A stretch of DNA of 64,000 nt from an uncultured Bacteroidales bacterium. GTDB lineage: Bacteria; Bacteroidota; Bacteroidia; Bacteroidales; Bacteroidaceae. How positions within the stretch are numbered: the first letter of the stretch is position 1; every line of letters begins with the position of its first letter. The translations under genes and the position numbers were made by a program. Shown in pieces: positions 24,531 to 33,578 of this stretch. The notes under the pieces are model-generated. The model was not told where the DNA came from and made no database searches. It saw only the letters and a list, made by a program, of their open reading frames with translations. Location: assembly GCA_902779085.1 (NCBI GenBank), contig CACYZY010000003.1, positions 248,001-312,000 of the forward strand. Reading direction: 5' to 3'.

Positions 24531-25652
24531 TTATTTAAACTGATTAATCAATGCTACCACCTGTTCCAGCTGTTTTGAAGTAATCGCAGGTCCGATAGGG
24601 AGACTAAGTTCTTCGTCTGCGATCTTTTCTGTAATAGGCAAACTTAATTGAGGCGTATTCCAACCTTCCTTAGCATAACACTCTTGCTTATGAGGTGCAA
24701 TAGGATAATGGCAGACAGAGCCAACGCCATTTTCACTCAAATAATCATGCAACGCATCACGCTTACCATCATATACAAGGACAGGGAATAAATGATATAC
24801 ATTCTGGTCATCTGGCAATAAAACTGGCAACTTAATTAAGGGATTTTTGATTCCGTCATAATACAGATGAGCTATTGCCTTACGATGTGCATTGTCTTCA
24901 ACCAAATATTTCAATTTTACATCTAGCACTGCAGCCTGTATCTCGTCAAGACGACTATTACGCCCAGCATACTTAAACACATATTTCTTTTGTGAACCAT
25001 AATTAGCCAAAGCCCGTATAGCTTTTGCCAATTCTTCATCATTAGTTGTCACAGCACCTCCATCACCTAAAGCACCCAGATTCTTTCCTGGATAGAAACT
25101 ATGCCCTGCAGCATCACCAATACTACCAGTTAGACGACCATCATAATACTTGCATCCATGAGCCTGGGCATTATCCTCAATTAATTTAAGATTATATTTC
25201 TTACATAGAGTCCCAATTTTCTCAGTGTAAGCAATTCTTCCATACAAGTGAACTAGGGCAATAGCCTTTGTCTTAGTCGTAATTGCCTCTTCAATTCTAT
25301 CGTCATCTATCTCCAATGTTATGGGATTAGGTTCTACCAAGACTGGCTGTAATCCATTTTCAGTAATAGCTAATATTGTTGCGATAAAAGTATTGGCAGG
25401 AACAATTACTTCATCACCAGGAGACAGCACGCCCATCTCAATATATGCTCTAAATATCAAAATCAACGCATCTAGGCCATTGGCACAACCAACTGTAAAT
25501 TTAGTGCCTATAAACTCAGAATAGTGTCTTTCAAACTGTTCGTTTTCCTTGCCTTGAAGGTACCAACCTCCATTAACAACACGGTTAACTGCCTCGTTAA
25601 TCTCTGCTCCATGTAGAGCAGTTACTTCTTTTAGTGATAAAAAAGGAATCAT
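24531..25652 (-). CDS. dTDP-3-keto-6-deoxyhexose aminotransferase (FdtB/QdtB-like)
   Basis: A 373-residue DegT-family PLP enzyme: [10 protein letters not shown] start, [35 protein letters not shown] (D160) and [15 protein letters not shown] with the PLP lysine K190. These motifs match FdtB and QdtB, which aminate C3 of dTDP-3-keto-6-deoxyhexose. The operon context of ketoisomerase, N-acyltransferase and this enzyme, plus RmlA and RmlB in the same locus, supports synthesis of dTDP-3-amino-3,6-dideoxy-galactose (Fuc3N) or -glucose (Qui3N). Which epimer depends on the ketoisomerases. No missing residues noted. Confidence 0.88.
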   Translation of the reverse strand: MIPFLSLKEVTALHGAEINEAVNRVVNGGWYLQGKENEQFERHYSEFIGTKFTVGCANGLDALILIFRAYIEMGVLSPGDEVIVPANTFIATILAITENGLQPVLVEPNPITLEIDDDRIEEAITTKTKAIALVHLYGRIAYTEKIGTLCKKYNLKLIEDNAQAHGCKYYDGRLTGSIGDAAGHSFYPGKNLGALGDGGAVTTNDEELAKAIRALANYGSQKKYVFKYAGRNSRLDEIQAAVLDVKLKYLVEDNAHRKAIAHLYYDGIKNPLIKLPVLLPDDQNVYHLFPVLVYDGKRDALHDYLSENGVGSVCHYPIAPHKQECYAKEGWNTPQLSLPITEKIADEELSLPIGPAITSKQLEQVVALINQFK

Positions 25653-25694
25653 ATATATAGGTTTAAAACTGAAACTTCTGTTCTAACTATTAAA

Positions 25695-26153
25695 CTAAAA
25701 ATCTACCTTACGGTAAAACTTCGCAGGATTACCTAACCAAATTTCGCCTGCAGGTACATCTTTTGTCACGACAGAGCCTGCTGCGATAAAAGCACCTTCA
25801 CCAATAGTAATCCCTGGCAAGACGACACAACCTGCTCCAATTGTCGCTCTTTTACAAACTCTTGTCTCAAGGAGCTTCCAATCCTTATTCTTTGAACGAG
25901 GGAACTTGTCGTTAGTGAAGCTAACATTAGCACCGATGAAAACATTATCCTCTATGGTGATGCCATCCCATACCTGTACCCCACTTTTGATAGTGACATT
26001 ATTACCTATCACCACATCATTCTCTACTAAACAATGTGAGCATATATTGCAATTTTCTCCTATCTTACAATTAGGAAGAACTATACAAAACTGCCAGATA
26101 TTAGTACTTTCTGGGACATTCATATTCATGCAATCTGCTAATCTATGAATCAT
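25695..26153 (-). CDS. Hexapeptide N-acyltransferase (FdtC/QdtC-like)
   Basis: A 152-residue left-handed beta-helix acyltransferase. Imperfect hexapeptide turns run from IGENCNICSHCLV through VVIGNNVTIKSGVQVWDGI to ATIGAGCVVLPGITIGEGAFIAAGSVVTKDVP, with the conserved NPAKFYRKV end. It resembles FdtC/QdtC and WbbJ proteins that acetylate the 3-amino group of dTDP-Fuc3N/Qui3N. It is 42 bp upstream of the aminotransferase gene and 10 bp downstream of a ketoisomerase gene. The acyl donor need not be acetyl-CoA here, because an ACP-based acyl pathway is encoded 8 kb away; that is an untested alternative. Confidence 0.85.
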   Translation of the reverse strand: MIHRLADCMNMNVPESTNIWQFCIVLPNCKIGENCNICSHCLVENDVVIGNNVTIKSGVQVWDGITIEDNVFIGANVSFTNDKFPRSKNKDWKLLETRVCKRATIGAGCVVLPGITIGEGAFIAAGSVVTKDVPAGEIWLGNPAKFYRKVDF

Positions 26154-26163
26154 ATTTTTCTAG

Positions 26164-26589
26164 CTATTTATCTGAATGACGGAAAGATATAAACTCATCA
26201 TAATCTCTGATATAGTCGGCAGGATTATACTTCTCAGAAGCTAGCACCATGGCTACTGCTCCAGAAGAAAAGTCATCAAGGTCACGCCATATACCAGGCT
26301 TTACATAAAGTCCTTGATATGGTCTATTCAATATAAAACTTCTCTTGACATTGCCATCATCCAATGTCACTCTAAAACTACCACTTGCCGCCACTATCAG
26401 TTGACTCAACTCTTTATGAGCATGTGCCCCACGACTTTCACCACCTGGAACATCATAAAGGTAATACACTCGCTTCACATCAAACGGTACCGTATCACCA
26501 TTCTGCACCACTGATATATTACCTTTTCTATCACTATGATGCTTATCAAGCTCAATCATGGTGCAATCATATACATTAAATTTTACCAT
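26164..26589 (-). CDS. dTDP-4-keto-6-deoxyglucose 3,4-ketoisomerase, downstream copy (FdtA/QdtA-like)
   Basis: A 141-residue cupin of the WxcM-like family that moves the keto group of dTDP-4-keto-6-deoxyglucose from C4 to C3. It has RVYYLYDVPGGESRGAHAHKELSQL, in which the H56-A-H58 pair is the catalytic signature, followed by VAASGSFRVTLDDG. The start codon lies within the end of the other ketoisomerase gene (14-bp overlap), implying translational coupling. Fdt-type gives the galacto and Qdt-type the gluco product; I cannot decide which from sequence. The tandem arrangement is unusual (see findings). Confidence 0.88.
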   Translation of the reverse strand: MVKFNVYDCTMIELDKHHSDRKGNISVVQNGDTVPFDVKRVYYLYDVPGGESRGAHAHKELSQLIVAASGSFRVTLDDGNVKRSFILNRPYQGLYVKPGIWRDLDDFSSGAVAMVLASEKYNPADYIRDYDEFISFRHSDK

Positions 26590-26992
26590 CTTTTTTTAAT
26601 TTTAGATATTCTTCATAGTCACGTATATAGTCATCAGCAGTATAATTTGTAGATGACAAAACCATCGCCAACGAATTGGTAGAAAAATTTATCATTTTTC
26701 GCCAAAATCCTCTTGGAACATACAGGCCATAATAAGACCTATTTAATGTGTATACTTCCTTCTCAATTCCATCATCCAACTCCACATCAAAACTGCCAGA
26801 CAAAGCAACAATAAATTCATCATTCTCCCTATAAGCATGCCCTCCCCGACTCTCTCCGCCTGGGACATCATACAACCAGTATGTTCTACGAATCGTAAAT
26901 GGAATATGGCTTTCTTGCTCTATATAAGATAAATTTCCCCTAGCGTCTAGAAATTTGGGGAGAGAAATAATTTTTGGTCGCTCTTGAATCAT
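26576..26992 (-). CDS. dTDP-4-keto-6-deoxyglucose 3,4-ketoisomerase homologue, upstream copy
   Basis: A 138-residue cupin homologous to the downstream ketoisomerase: TYWLYDVPGGESRGGHAYREND, then FIVALSGSFDVELDDG and SYYGLYVPRGFWRKM. The catalytic pair is changed from HAH to H52-A-Y54, and LSQL is replaced by NDEF. It may have another stereochemical preference, act as a subunit of a mixed dimer, or be a redundant duplicate on the way to decay; the frame is fully intact. A 198-base AT-rich gap separates it from the serine hydrolase gene upstream. Confidence 0.82.
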   Translation of the reverse strand: MIQERPKIISLPKFLDARGNLSYIEQESHIPFTIRRTYWLYDVPGGESRGGHAYRENDEFIVALSGSFDVELDDGIEKEVYTLNRSYYGLYVPRGFWRKMINFSTNSLAMVLSSTNYTADDYIRDYEEYLKLKKDGKI

Positions 26993-27190
26993 AATGATGC
27001 CTATTTAATTCACGGATAAATAATAATAATAAATCTTGGAAAAATATCTTTAGAAAAATGGATAATCAGTTCTCCAACTTCATCAAATAGGATCAAATAT
27101 GATATCTTTTATAAACGAACACTAAACACACTTGATTCTATTCCATGTATGATAATAATTAGAATCCTGCTGCAGTATTGAAATATATAA

Positions 27191-28345
27191 TCACTTTATA
27201 AAAACATTATACAATTCTTTCATTACCTGGGTACCTAATGCATGCCCAGAATTACAACCATTGCATATAATAACAAAACCAAATTTTTTTTCAAGATTAA
27301 AAAACATTTCACTATAAACGCCAAAAGCACCTCCACTATGACCAATTAAGTCTACACCTTCAATACCAGAACTACGGCTATGATAAAAACCTAAAGCAGT
27401 ATAACTACCTCTAGTTGAAGGGATTTGCATCATTTCCTCACTTTTTCTTGAAAGAATCCGAACATTCTTATATGTTCCATAATTCATGTGCATCATCATA
27501 TACTTCGCCAGATCTAATACAGAGATTTTAATACCTCCTGCAGGAGAAAAATATGCGGTTGATTTACCCAACTCATAATTCTTCATTTCTGCAGTAAATG
27601 GATTATACATATTCACTGACTTAGAAAAGGCCTTTTTACTTTCATTATAATTCATTGCCCACACAAACTTTGTGCTATCAAGTTTTGATACATTATAGCT
27701 AGCAGTTAGTCCCAAGGGTTTGATAATATTATCGTCTATATAGTCATCAAACCTAGTACCAGATGCTTTCTCTATAACTGCTCCTAAAATATTATATCCA
27801 TAATTTGAGTAATTATATTTAGTTCCAGGCTTATTGCCTAAAAACATTGCTTTATAATCAACATTATTTGGTGAAAAAAAAACATCTAATTTATTTCGAT
27901 AGGTTCCATATTTCGCATCAGTTATGCTAGAACGATGTCCCAAAAGCATTCTGACAGTGATAGGGATATCTGGAAATTGAGGATTCCTAATACTATAGTC
28001 TAGATAATCATTAATATCTCGGTCCAAATCTATCAATCCTTTCTCCACTAATTGGAAAATGGCTGTGGCCACAAAAGTCTTCGAAACAGAAGCAATCCTA
28101 AATAAACCTGCTTTATCAATCGGTTTTCTCCTGCCAGGATCGTTATAATCAGGATTATACCCAAATGAATCATAATAAACAATCTCATTATTTTTCACTA
28201 CAGCCAAAGTAAGACCTATTGATTCAGCATCTTTCATTAAAGATGTTATTCTGCTACGTAAGTCTGTGTCAGCACTAGGATTTTGTGAATTCGTGTTTAA
28301 AGACACAAAGAGAAGCAGAGTAAAATATAAAAATAATCTTTTCAT
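27191..28345 (-). CDS. Secreted serine hydrolase of the beta-lactamase class C/esterase fold
   Basis: A 384-residue protein with a signal peptide (MKRLFLYFTLLLFVSLNTNS), so periplasmic or lipid-side. The serine-hydrolase triad is visible: S86-V-S-K89 in RIASVSKTFV, Y179-S-N181 in YNYSNYGYN and HSGGAFG near the C-terminus. Relatives are D-alanyl carboxypeptidases, esterases and transacylases. Inside a capsule locus containing acyl- and amino-acid-like modification genes it could trim or transfer ester or peptide decorations of the polysaccharide, but resistance to beta-lactams or peptidoglycan editing are also possible. Gaps of 198 and 64 bases surround it, so regulation could be separate. Confidence 0.85.
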   Translation of the reverse strand: MKRLFLYFTLLLFVSLNTNSQNPSADTDLRSRITSLMKDAESIGLTLAVVKNNEIVYYDSFGYNPDYNDPGRRKPIDKAGLFRIASVSKTFVATAIFQLVEKGLIDLDRDINDYLDYSIRNPQFPDIPITVRMLLGHRSSITDAKYGTYRNKLDVFFSPNNVDYKAMFLGNKPGTKYNYSNYGYNILGAVIEKASGTRFDDYIDDNIIKPLGLTASYNVSKLDSTKFVWAMNYNESKKAFSKSVNMYNPFTAEMKNYELGKSTAYFSPAGGIKISVLDLAKYMMMHMNYGTYKNVRILSRKSEEMMQIPSTRGSYTALGFYHSRSSGIEGVDLIGHSGGAFGVYSEMFFNLEKKFGFVIICNGCNSGHALGTQVMKELYNVFIK

Positions 28346-28409
28346 ATTCTCAAAATAAAGAAATCATACAATTAGTTATTTGTCAAAAATTTATTTAATA
28401 TCATTTGTT

Positions 28410-29474
28410 TTACTTAGAGAACACATCCTCTGAGGGTAATATAATTGGCTCCACATCCACATCTCTCAAAAAAACAAAAGGTTTTTCATAATGGAAATAG
28501 GGCGCACGCTCAACCCTGTCAGCATTGCCATCTTCCAAGATTCTGATTGTATCTTCAATTAAGTCAAAACCCACATGAGCCATTACGCCAGCATATGCCA
28601 TATGACGGATATTCACCTCTGTAACCTTCATATTACCATCCTTATCTTCTTTCAAATCAAAACTAAGGATGCCATGAGCAGGTACGTTGAGTTTTTTCTC
28701 CAACAGCTTTATGCAACGGTCACAAAAATCATTGATGCGGTCCTCATTCAAGAAGCGGCCAAATGCCGTGTTACCTGTAACATGTGAAGGAGCTGTATTT
28801 GCCATCACATATTCAGCACACTCTAATGCAGCACCCTTTACATATTCACCATTATAATATAGCATTTCATTAGCAAGATGGCGTCCAGTCAAGAATTCAC
28901 TCACCGTGAATTCTGGTATTTGACTATTGATAAAAAGCCAAGACTTATAACTGCCCAAATCTTCTAATTTCAAGGAGCCTAAGCCACCTGTGCCTTCAGT
29001 AGCACGAATCCAACACGGGAAACCAATCTCATTTTTTACATCATCATAACGAGGATTATTCTGCGTAACTTTGATAGTCTTAGGTATAAATTCTGTACCT
29101 TCCAACAAGTCAGCCATTATGCTCTTATCTCTCAGGGAAACAGAAAGCAACTTAGAGCCCATAAAAACAGGACATGGAAATCGACCATTTTTTTCATAAA
29201 AATCTCCCCACTCCACTATTTCACTTTCTGGTTGCACAAATGCATAATCTATATGCTTCTCAGCTACAAGTTTCTCTATAAAAGGAAAATAATCAACATC
29301 TGTGCAACGAGGACATACAAAATGTTCGTCAACAAGCCCCTTCATAAAGAAGCCCACAGCTTTTTTGTTCACATCTACACCAATTAAACGATAATCTGGA
29401 TGATTTTCACGGATAATGCCTGCGACAGATCGTGGAGTTAAGCCACCGATGCCAGTTATTAAAATTGTCTTCAT
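28410..29474 (-). CDS. ATP-grasp ligase, carbamoyl-phosphate-synthetase-like
   Basis: A 354-residue ATP-grasp protein. The N-terminal domain starts KTILITGIGGLTPRSV, a Rossmann-like pre-ATP-grasp fold; the central part has GFPCWIRATEGTGGLG for nucleotide binding, and the C-terminal part has ILSFDLKEDKDGNMKVTEVNIRH with the metal-binding Glu and Asn. It resembles PylC/CarB-type ligases that join an amino acid or carboxylate to an amine. It lies 10 bp downstream of the priming glycosyl transferase and is one of three ATP-grasp proteins within 5.2 kb. Substrates are unknown; ligation of an amino acid to an amino sugar is the inference. Confidence 0.8.
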   Translation of the reverse strand: MKTILITGIGGLTPRSVAGIIRENHPDYRLIGVDVNKKAVGFFMKGLVDEHFVCPRCTDVDYFPFIEKLVAEKHIDYAFVQPESEIVEWGDFYEKNGRFPCPVFMGSKLLSVSLRDKSIMADLLEGTEFIPKTIKVTQNNPRYDDVKNEIGFPCWIRATEGTGGLGSLKLEDLGSYKSWLFINSQIPEFTVSEFLTGRHLANEMLYYNGEYVKGAALECAEYVMANTAPSHVTGNTAFGRFLNEDRINDFCDRCIKLLEKKLNVPAHGILSFDLKEDKDGNMKVTEVNIRHMAYAGVMAHVGFDLIEDTIRILEDGNADRVERAPYFHYEKPFVFLRDVDVEPIILPSEDVFSK

Positions 29475-29484
29475 TTACTTACTC

Positions 29485-30183
29485 TTATTTATTTTCACTT
29501 TTGAATAATCTATAAGGCAAAGACTTCTCACGAGCCTCAGCAATCTTATCTTGACGTCCTTCAGCAGCCCACTGCATCTCACGATATATATAGAAACCAG
29601 AAACTCCTGTTTTATCAGCACCGACATTTTCTCGTTTAAAAACTTTATAAATAGTTTTGAGAATAATTTTCATATCTAAAAAAAAAGACATTCTCCTAAC
29701 ATATTCCACATCATAAGCTAATCTTTGATCCCAAGAAATAGATGTTCTACCGTTTACCTGTGCAAGCCCTGTAATACCAGGACGGACATCGTGTCTATGT
29801 TTTTCATTCTCATCATAATAGGGCAAATAACTTGCAGATAAAGGACGAGGACCGACAATAGACATATCACCTTTAAGAACATTTACTAACTGAGGCAATT
29901 CATCAATAGATGTGGAACGAACAAATTTACCTATTACAGTAAGCCTCATGGAATCTGGTAACAATTTACCATTCTCATCCCTTTCGTCTGTCATAGATTT
30001 GAATTTAATGAACCTAAACAACTTTCCATTTTTACCTGGTCTTAATGGGGTAAAAAAAACGCCTGAGTCTTTGTTTGCTAAATACAACCAAATGATTATA
30101 ACCAACAACAAGGGAGACAATATTACCAAAGCTACAAAAGATAAAACAATATCTATAAGACGCTTAAAAAAATATCTATACAT
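29485..30183 (-). CDS. Priming glycosyl-1-phosphate transferase (PglC/WcfS-like)
   Basis: A 232-residue monotopic phosphoglycosyl transferase that transfers sugar-1-phosphate to undecaprenyl phosphate, starting each repeat unit. One hydrophobic re-entrant helix (residues about 8-35), then FKSMTDERDENG, the catalytic Asp-Glu dyad in STSIDELPQL (D94, E95), GDMSIVGPRPL and RPGITGLAQVNGR. The small size, without the five-helix N-terminal domain of WbaP, and the presence of a WcfR-type aminotransferase and PglF homologue suggest the substrate is UDP-AADGal (2-acetamido-4-amino-2,4,6-trideoxygalactose) or a relative. It is flanked by two ATP-grasp genes with 10 and 11-bp gaps. Confidence 0.9.
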   Translation of the reverse strand: MYRYFFKRLIDIVLSFVALVILSPLLLVIIIWLYLANKDSGVFFTPLRPGKNGKLFRFIKFKSMTDERDENGKLLPDSMRLTVIGKFVRSTSIDELPQLVNVLKGDMSIVGPRPLSASYLPYYDENEKHRHDVRPGITGLAQVNGRTSISWDQRLAYDVEYVRRMSFFLDMKIILKTIYKVFKRENVGADKTGVSGFYIYREMQWAAEGRQDKIAEAREKSLPYRLFKSENK

Positions 30184-30194
30184 AGTTCAAATTA

Positions 30195-31262
30195 TTACTT
30201 AATACAGACTCCTGAATACTCTTTAATCAAAGAAAAAAGTCTCTTTTTCACACCAACTTTTAAGGGAGATTGCATCAAATCGAAATCAGGGCTAGCATTC
30301 CCCTCAATAAATTCAATCCCGCCGTTGCTGTTGATAGCTACATCCCAACCTGAAACAGTATTTAATGTCATTTTTGCAGCCTCACAACAAGTAGCAACAA
30401 TTGAATCCCAATGAGGGATTCTTAAACCTTTCAGCTTTATACCACTATCTGGATGATGTGTGTAGGTATGCCCATCAACATCTACACCGTCACTTTCTAT
30501 TATTCCTTCTTTTATGTTAATCTGTGCAAAAACTCCACCAAAATGCGCATTATCAACAATACTATTACCTACCCCCATTCTTAAAATACTTCCAAACACA
30601 ACCGCTTTATCCTTGTTAGAAACTGTAACCACTCTTATTGTATTCAGGCTCTCTGGATGTAATGCTTTTAATTCTTCACAGGAATCTACACACTCTTCTA
30701 CTAACAATCTATTCTTAACACAATAGTCATACAACTCTTTGCAATCAGTTTTACCTTTATATACTTTAAAAATCCCCTTCCCTAGTGACTCATCACAAGG
30801 CTTTACAATACAGTCATAATTAACAACCAACTGTTTAAACTTTTCAAAGGAAGTGTCAGGAACAAATAGCCACTGTCTATGTATGAATTTATTAAAAATT
30901 GTTAGAAATTTAGGCTTTACACGGAAAATTGAATTAACTTCAAAAGGGATGTACCTCCTATAGAAATAATCCATCATACGCCTCGATACAAATTCACCCC
31001 TTTCATCTTCTGACAATTTATAAAACTCATACTGATGAGCGTATTCATTATAAGAGACCAAATGTTTCTCTACAGCCTGTTTATAATCTTCAAAGCTTCC
31101 TAGAGTGGAACCTTTTTCATATTCTTTTTTGGCTTCTGCCAAGAATCTCTTTTTTGCCGAATATATTCTATATTCAGCCCACAATCTTTTAAAGCCCATT
31201 AATGAAAGAAATGAACCTACTATTGGTGAATCTAAGATTTTTCTAATAATAAATCTATCCAT
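30195..31262 (-). CDS. Sugar-transfer-associated ATP-grasp protein
   Basis: A 355-residue protein of the ATP-grasp family that occurs next to sugar transferases. Residues 1-130 are basic and helical (YRIYSAKKRFLAEAKKEYEKG); the ATP-grasp core shows DCIVKPCDESLGKGIF, RLLVEECVDSCEELK, SLNTIRVVTV, and EFIEGNASPDFDLMQ with metal ligands. It lies 11 bp upstream of the priming transferase and 7 bp downstream of the PLP enzyme. Activity is unknown in this family as far as I recall; ligation of a carboxylate to a sugar-linked amine is the natural guess. Confidence 0.82.
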   Translation of the reverse strand: MDRFIIRKILDSPIVGSFLSLMGFKRLWAEYRIYSAKKRFLAEAKKEYEKGSTLGSFEDYKQAVEKHLVSYNEYAHQYEFYKLSEDERGEFVSRRMMDYFYRRYIPFEVNSIFRVKPKFLTIFNKFIHRQWLFVPDTSFEKFKQLVVNYDCIVKPCDESLGKGIFKVYKGKTDCKELYDYCVKNRLLVEECVDSCEELKALHPESLNTIRVVTVSNKDKAVVFGSILRMGVGNSIVDNAHFGGVFAQINIKEGIIESDGVDVDGHTYTHHPDSGIKLKGLRIPHWDSIVATCCEAAKMTLNTVSGWDVAINSNGGIEFIEGNASPDFDLMQSPLKVGVKKRLFSLIKEYSGVCIK

Positions 31263-31269
31263 TATTATC

Positions 31270-32358
31270 TTAACAATATTGATTAATTATCTCTAGCATA
31301 GCTGCCATGTCATCTGTATCATATCGCTGGTCGCAGATAAGTGAGAGCACATGACTATAAATATATGTGCTGACGACATCCACGTATGGCTCTACTTGTT
31401 TGGGCATGGGCCAATGAATGGGACAATATATATTATGGCTGGCTAATTCATTCTGGAGCTTGGCGCGATCGTCTTTTACATATACAGGGAAGTAGAGAGG
31501 TGTTGCTTTCTCATCAAGAGAAGGAGCAAAACAGTCCACACACTGGCTTCGAAGATGATCTTGCAGATAGATTGCATTCTCACGACGCTTCCTGACGATG
31601 GCATCGAAATCAGTCGTTGCCAATACTGAAAGTGAGACAGCACTCAACTGGTGGGGTGCATCATCTTCCTGCAACAAATCTTTGGCTTTTATGTAGTGCT
31701 GCCTGAAAATCTGTTTGTCATCAGGATCAAGTGTCTTGAAATAACGTTCCTTCCTTTCTGAGGCCTTGGCAAACTCTTCTACAATGGTGGATGACTCACC
31801 ACTTAGCTGGTCGGCCTTAATAGGGTGCTTGCTGCTGAGCAGGGCTCCTCCATCAGGCAGTTGTAACCATTTCCTGAGTGATATGACGGAATAGTCGGCT
31901 GCCGTTGTATTAAAGTCACAAAGCCAGGAATGGGTAATATCCTCTACAATCGCTATGCCTTGTTGCTGGAATTCATGATAGTATGGCTGGATGGAAGCAA
32001 GTGTGTCAAACCCGTAATAAGACTGGAAATAAATGGCATCTGGTCTCAGGCTAGCTACCATTGTCTTTAGATGGTCAGCATCAACTTCGAGTTGTCTGGT
32101 GATAGGATAAAAATGACACTCTTTGCCCAGACTCTCGATAGGGTTGATAACTGAGCTGCAGGTATAGATGGGTAACAAGACCTTCTTTACGTGTGGCAGT
32201 TGGCTGAACAGCAACTTAATGGCACCTCGTCCAGATGATGTCATCACACATTGTTCCCACTGGTTTAAACCATAAACACGTTCTGCTAAAGGATGCAGAT
32301 TGTTCATCTCTTCTGCTGTTAACCAGAAGTTGCTTCCTATCTCTAGTTTCCTGCTCAT
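31270..32358 (-). CDS. PLP-dependent aminotransferase-fold enzyme, divergent DegT type
   Basis: A 362-residue fold-type I PLP protein. TSSGRGAIKLL is the cofactor phosphate-binding loop, VEDITHSWL has the Asp for the pyridine nitrogen (D140), and SLRKWLQLPDGG carries the lysine K163. It differs from the two sugar aminotransferases in the window: the lysine region lacks their SFNGNK/SFYPGK form, resembling enzymes that act on small molecules. It overlaps the upstream ATP-grasp gene by four bases (ATGA), so the two are co-translated. A pathway in which it makes the amino-acid substrate ligated by that ATP-grasp enzyme is plausible but unproven. Confidence 0.78.
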   Translation of the reverse strand: MSRKLEIGSNFWLTAEEMNNLHPLAERVYGLNQWEQCVMTSSGRGAIKLLFSQLPHVKKVLLPIYTCSSVINPIESLGKECHFYPITRQLEVDADHLKTMVASLRPDAIYFQSYYGFDTLASIQPYYHEFQQQGIAIVEDITHSWLCDFNTTAADYSVISLRKWLQLPDGGALLSSKHPIKADQLSGESSTIVEEFAKASERKERYFKTLDPDDKQIFRQHYIKAKDLLQEDDAPHQLSAVSLSVLATTDFDAIVRKRRENAIYLQDHLRSQCVDCFAPSLDEKATPLYFPVYVKDDRAKLQNELASHNIYCPIHWPMPKQVEPYVDVVSTYIYSHVLSLICDQRYDTDDMAAMLEIINQYC

Positions 32359-33578
32359 ACTTCTCTTACAACTGGCTGAATTAGCTCTTCTACCCTACGT
32401 ATGTAATACTGCTGTGTGGCTGCATCTCCAAAATCAAAAACCAGTCTGGCTATAGAGTCACCGGCATTCATGCCTACCACTACTTCCTCACCTACATGTT
32501 TCACATCTGTTCTTTCAATGAGGTAACGGCTGATGTCTGGGTCGATATCGAGTCTTTCCAACAGGCCTGCCTTGTGGCTGAATACAACATACTGTGTGAT
32601 GTAACGTAGGGTATAATCCAAACGTTTGATTTCCTCCCAATAGCTCATATCACCAACAGAGGTGGTAACCAAAAGTTTGTCGAAGTCCATCCCAGAATGG
32701 AGTTCAATGAGATGAGGTATATTATTGCCTCCCTGGCGGGCATTAATTTCAATGACAAAGAGCTGTCTTTCTCGGGTGAAATACATCTCTACATTGTACT
32801 GTCCGTGCACAATACCGGCTTTCTGGAACAACCGTCGGATATGATCCTTGACAATCAAAAAATCATCATCACTGATGATGATTGGGAACGACTCCATCAT
32901 GGGGAGCATCGGTGCCAAACGACTGCGATAGCAGGTGAAGAAACCTTTCCATAACAGTTCGTCACCACATACAAATACATCCCCATCAATTACCTTTAAT
33001 GATGGCATAGTAACAAATTCTTCAATTGACACCAAACCATTAATAGAATAATGAAAGCACTCTTCAAATGCATGACGTAAAAGAGCTTTATTATCAAGGT
33101 TATCAATACGAGTTGTTCCTCTTGTGCCACTACTCTCGCAGGGTTTAACAATAAAGGGCAATTTCAACAAAGAATAGTTTTGTTGAAATTCATTCCAATC
33201 TCTGCACTCATAATTTCGTGGAGCGAAAATACCACATTTACGTTGTAATTCTCTAAACTTTGTCTTCGATGTTAACATCTCAATCCCGTTAACACTATTG
33301 CCTTGTAACCCTAGTTGTTCAGCAACATATGCAACTATTGGCATAGCAGCTTCAGAATTGGAAATAACACCATCAATTCTTTCTTTTTTTGCAATCTCCA
33401 AGACTTTCTCCCTGTCTCTATAATCTTGAAGATAAAAAAAGTTACAAGCTATACGTGCATCACAATCTTCTTTATAATTGCAAACTATAGTGTAGATGCC
33501 TGCTGTATTTGCAGCCATCACCAAACGTAATTGATTTGAGCTCCCCCCTAAAATAAGTAGTTTTTTTACAAAATTCAT
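32355..33578 (-). CDS. ATP-grasp ligase, PurK/biotin-carboxylase-like
   Basis: A 407-residue ATP-grasp protein: N-terminal KKLLILGGSSNQLRLV Rossmann start, FIVKPCESSGTRGTTRI nucleotide loop, and the GQYNVEMYF / FVIEINARQGG metal-binding motif. This is the group containing L-amino acid ligases such as BacD/YwfE and RimK-like enzymes. The overlap with the PLP gene downstream indicates coupled production. A 570-base AT-rich gap lies upstream, so it may head a sub-operon of decoration genes running to the priming transferase. The exact substrates cannot be read from sequence. Confidence 0.82.
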   Translation of the reverse strand: MNFVKKLLILGGSSNQLRLVMAANTAGIYTIVCNYKEDCDARIACNFFYLQDYRDREKVLEIAKKERIDGVISNSEAAMPIVAYVAEQLGLQGNSVNGIEMLTSKTKFRELQRKCGIFAPRNYECRDWNEFQQNYSLLKLPFIVKPCESSGTRGTTRIDNLDNKALLRHAFEECFHYSINGLVSIEEFVTMPSLKVIDGDVFVCGDELLWKGFFTCYRSRLAPMLPMMESFPIIISDDDFLIVKDHIRRLFQKAGIVHGQYNVEMYFTRERQLFVIEINARQGGNNIPHLIELHSGMDFDKLLVTTSVGDMSYWEEIKRLDYTLRYITQYVVFSHKAGLLERLDIDPDISRYLIERTDVKHVGEEVVVGMNAGDSIARLVFDFGDAATQQYYIRRVEELIQPVVREV

